Assembly: GCA_001872985.1 (NCBI GenBank) | Contig: MNYA01000398.1 | Coordinates: forward strand, 1 to 8,384 | Origin: a bacterium CG2_30_54_10 | GTDB taxonomy: Bacteria > Muiribacteriota > Ozemobacteria > Ozemobacterales > Ozemobacteraceae | Direction: 5' to 3' | DNA: 8,384 nucleotides | Shown: in pieces, positions 6,962-8,384 of the stretch | Position numbering within the stretch: the first letter of the stretch is position 1 | How the letters are laid out: every line of letters begins with the position of its first letter | The notes under the pieces: generated by a model | Seen by the model: the letters and a program-made list of their open reading frames with translations, nothing else | What the model was told of the DNA's origin: nothing | Databases searched by the model: none | Position numbers and translations under genes: made by a program

Positions 6962-7554
6962 GACACAAAAAAGTAGGTCGGAAGTTCGATCGGAAAGCGG
7001 GCCCCAAAAAAGCTCTCTTTCGTTCCCTTTGTTCCTCGCTCGTGAAGTACGAACGCATCCAAACCACGTTAGCGAAAGCCAAAGATCTTCGTAGGGTCAT
7101 CGAGCGAGCTGTGACGATGGCCAAAGCCGATGGGGCCGAGAAAAAGGTCGAACTGCTCGACTGTTTTCATTCCTACGAGGACAAAGAATTGGTCGGTCGG
7201 GAAGCAATCAGGAAATATCTCTCCAACCTTCCGAAAGCAATCCGCGCTACCACTGAAAAGTATATTGAAGATCCGGCAAAGAATCCAAAGCCTGAGTTCA
7301 TTCTCGATTATCTCGCATCCACTGGTGACCGGGCCAAGGGCCCTAATATTCTCCGCCTGGAAGGGATCGTAACCAAGCTTTTAAAACGGATCGCTCCCCG
7401 GTTCAAGACCGTCAACGGAGGATACACTCGCATTTACAAGCTTGGAAAACGCCGCGGTGATGCTGCTGACATGGCGCTGATTGAGTTCCTTCCAATGGGG
7501 CAGGTTACGGATTCCCCCAGGAAGATCGGCTGGAAGCCAGCTCATACTGCCTGA
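6958..7554 (+). CDS. rplQ: 50S ribosomal protein L17 with a large internal insertion
   Basis: L17 lies near the peptide exit tunnel on the 50S. The first ~58 residues are canonical (MRHKKVGRKFDRKAGPKKAL, then TTLAKAKDLRRVIERAVTMAK). The C-terminal part is too (APRFKTVNGGYTRIYKLGKR, then GDAADMALIEFL, 146-177). Between them E. coli has about 25 residues, but here there are about 87 (59-145), a net gain of roughly 62, making 198 residues against 127. The extra segment is charged, probably largely helical, and keeps the codon style of its neighbours; part reads DPAKNPKPEFILDYLASTGD. A short tail (about 9 residues more than E. coli) ends WKPAHTA. The ATG overlaps the rpoA stop (ATGA), with GGAGG at 6944-6948 as ribosome-binding site. 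Identity is certain; the role of the insert is unknown. Confidence 0.95.
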   Translation: MRHKKVGRKFDRKAGPKKALFRSLCSSLVKYERIQTTLAKAKDLRRVIERAVTMAKADGAEKKVELLDCFHSYEDKELVGREAIRKYLSNLPKAIRATTEKYIEDPAKNPKPEFILDYLASTGDRAKGPNILRLEGIVTKLLKRIAPRFKTVNGGYTRIYKLGKRRGDAADMALIEFLPMGQVTDSPRKIGWKPAHTA

Positions 7555-7595
7555 TGGTGCGGCCTTGGATGTTGTTTGGGCACATTGTCGTTTGA
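7554..7595 (+). other. Possible 13-codon leader ORF between rplQ and ecfA
   Basis: ATG at 7554 shares one base with the rplQ TGA stop (TGATG) and opens a frame of 13 codons, MVRPWMLFGHIVV, ending at TGA 7593-7595, just past the likely ecfA TTG start at 7585. Ribosomes ending rplQ could reinitiate here and deliver ribosomes to ecfA. There is no strong ribosome-binding site and nothing to compare it with, so it may be chance. Confidence 0.2.
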
Positions 7596-8384
7596 CCGGG
7601 TAAGTTTCCGGTACCAGCAAGAAAGTGATGCCTCCCCGGTTCTCGGGGAGGTTTCGTTTTCCATGCATTCGGGGGAGCTCGTGGGGCTATACGGCCGCAA
7701 CGGGTCCGGGAAATCGACCCTGGCTATGTTGTGTTCCGGACTGCTTCTCCCCACCTCCGGAAGGGTAAACGTTGGCGAACTGGATACCGCGAGCAGGGAT
7801 CCAGAGATACAGCGGCGGGTTGGAGTTCTTTTTCAAAATCCCGATCAACAGATTGTCGGCGTTACCGTTGAAGAAGATCTTGCCTTTGGCCTTGAAAACC
7901 TGGGTGTTCCGAGGGAGACGATGAAGTTGCGGATCTGCGAAATTTCGCGGAAACTCGGTTTGGAGGGATACCTCGAACGGTCGACAGCAGATCTTTCGGG
8001 AGGCATGAGGCAAAAGTTGGCTCTGGGGGCCGTAATGGTTATGGAGCCTGAATTTCTTTTGCTTGACGAACCGACTTCCCAACTTGACCCATGGGCCCGC
8101 CAGGAGTTTTGGGAAATCCTCGAAAAAATGCGCAGCGAATTGGGTTTGGGAATTCTCGTTGTTTCCCCACAAACCGACGACCTTTCTCCGTTGGAGCGCG
8201 CGCTTGTGATTCACCAAACGAGGATCGTTTTTGATGGTTCATGCCCGGACCTTTGGAGTCGCCCCGAATTAAGTGAATGGGGAATCCAGGTTCCAGAGGA
8301 AGTTCGTTTGGAAAAGCTGCTTTCCAAGAGTAATGCGGCGGAGTATCCGCTCAAAAAGAAGGGGCATTACCTCATTCTCAACAT
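7585..8384 (+). CDS. ecfA: ECF transporter ATP-binding protein (EcfA), 3' end cut by window edge
   Basis: ATPase of an energy-coupling factor importer for vitamins or metal ions, working on the cytoplasmic face with EcfT and a substrate-binding S component. From TTG 7585: A-loop Tyr10 (VSFRY), Walker A GRNGSGKST (37-45), Q-loop Gln84 in the ECF-typical LFQNPDQQIVGVTVEEDLAFG, signature LSGGM (137-141), Walker B LLLDE (158-162) with catalytic Glu162, and D-loop SQLD (165-168). The H-loop position is Pro195 (VVSPQ), not His. The first in-frame ATG (7663, residue 27) would drop the first strand and A-loop, so the start must be upstream. The frame is open back to the rplQ stop, with TTG at 7585 or 7576 as candidates and no good ribosome-binding site. 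266 codons are visible; the family usually has about 270-290, so little is missing unless a second domain follows. ecfA after rplQ is a common arrangement. Confidence 0.9.
   Translation, partial: MSFDRVSFRYQQESDASPVLGEVSFSMHSGELVGLYGRNGSGKSTLAMLCSGLLLPTSGRVNVGELDTASRDPEIQRRVGVLFQNPDQQIVGVTVEEDLAFGLENLGVPRETMKLRICEISRKLGLEGYLERSTADLSGGMRQKLALGAVMVMEPEFLLLDEPTSQLDPWARQEFWEILEKMRSELGLGILVVSPQTDDLSPLERALVIHQTRIVFDGSCPDLWSRPELSEWGIQVPEEVRLEKLLSKSNAAEYPLKKKGHYLILN
7631..7660 (+). terminator. Terminator-like hairpin inside the start of ecfA
   Basis: CCTCCCCG (7631-7638) pairs perfectly with CGGGGAGG (7644-7651) around a 5-nt loop (GTTCT), giving an 8-bp stem with seven G-C pairs. TTTCGTTTT (7652-7660) follows, seven T in nine. 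This has the form of a Rho-independent terminator, 76 nt after the rplQ stop, and it could end the ribosomal-protein transcript. It falls in codons 16-26 of ecfA, in the variable stretch between VSFRY and the Walker A motif. The T tract is interrupted by CG, so it may be partial, acting as an attenuator. Confidence 0.6.

Noticed and set aside
7592..7620. Promoter for ecfA from TTGACC at 7592-7597
   Set aside because: At 16-18 nt spacing there is no -10-like hexamer (CAGCAA and neighbours), so only half a promoter is present.
7552..7663. L17-EcfA fusion by read-through of TGA, since rplQ and ecfA share a frame with no other stop between them
   Set aside because: secY, adk, map, rpmJ and rpoA also end in TGA at sensible places, so TGA is a normal stop here. 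The residues between the two genes before the TTG look like no domain.
7687..8217. 176-codon open frame on the minus strand
   Set aside because: It lies antisense to ecfA, whose plus-strand product has all main ABC ATPase motifs. The minus product shows no recognisable domain.
7663..8384. ecfA starting at the first in-frame ATG (7663), which would put the terminator neatly outside the gene
   Set aside because: It would delete the first strand and the A-loop tyrosine (VSFRY), which are encoded upstream in frame and match the family.

Overview
This window is the 3' part of a bacterial ribosomal-protein supercluster (the spc operon running into the alpha operon), all on the + strand. The order is rpsE (5' end cut off), rpmD, rplO, secY, adk, map, infA, rpmJ, rpsM, rpsK, rpsD, rpoA and rplQ. 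It is followed by the start of an energy-coupling factor (ECF) transporter ATPase gene, cut off by the right edge. The order secY-adk-map-infA-rpmJ and the position of an ecfA gene just after rplQ are common in Firmicutes and several other deep lineages, and are not the enterobacterial arrangement. Base composition is moderate (about half G+C by eye). Zinc-binding (Cys-rich) forms of Adk, S4 and L36 are present, as are strong Shine-Dalgarno sites and several GTG starts. I cannot name the phylum. The odd S5 and L17 suggest a poorly sampled lineage.

Layout. Positions 1-1320 hold large- and small-subunit proteins (S5, L30, L15). Positions 1320-2627 encode the SecY channel. Positions 2624-4297 hold three enzymes or factors needed for growth: adenylate kinase, methionine aminopeptidase and initiation factor IF1. 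Positions 4327-5913 hold L36, S13, S11 and S4. Positions 5930-7554 hold the RNA polymerase alpha subunit and L17. From about 7585 to the right edge lies EcfA. Coding is nearly gapless: secY/adk, map/infA and rpoA/rplQ overlap by 4 nt, rplO/secY by 1 nt, adk/map by 26 nt, and the longest gap is about 41 nt. This implies translational coupling and one or a few long transcripts.

How the genes work together: ribosome assembly (S5, L30, L15, L36, S13, S11, S4, L17), translation initiation (IF1), N-terminal processing (Map), protein export (SecY), nucleotide balance (Adk) and transcription (RpoA) are co-expressed as a growth module. The ECF ATPase would power vitamin or metal uptake with partners lying beyond the window.

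I see no mobile element, CRISPR array, RNA gene or defence system, and no new multi-gene system. The points of interest are local: (1) a terminator-like hairpin with a T-rich tail inside the first codons of ecfA; (2) an EcfA that has Pro where the H-loop His should be; (3) an L17 with about 62 extra internal residues; (4) an S5 with an Ala/His/Pro-rich then Gly/Arg-rich N-terminal extension, an 18-nt tandem repeat and a run of nine G; (5) a perfect extended -10 motif at the end of adk, ahead of map.
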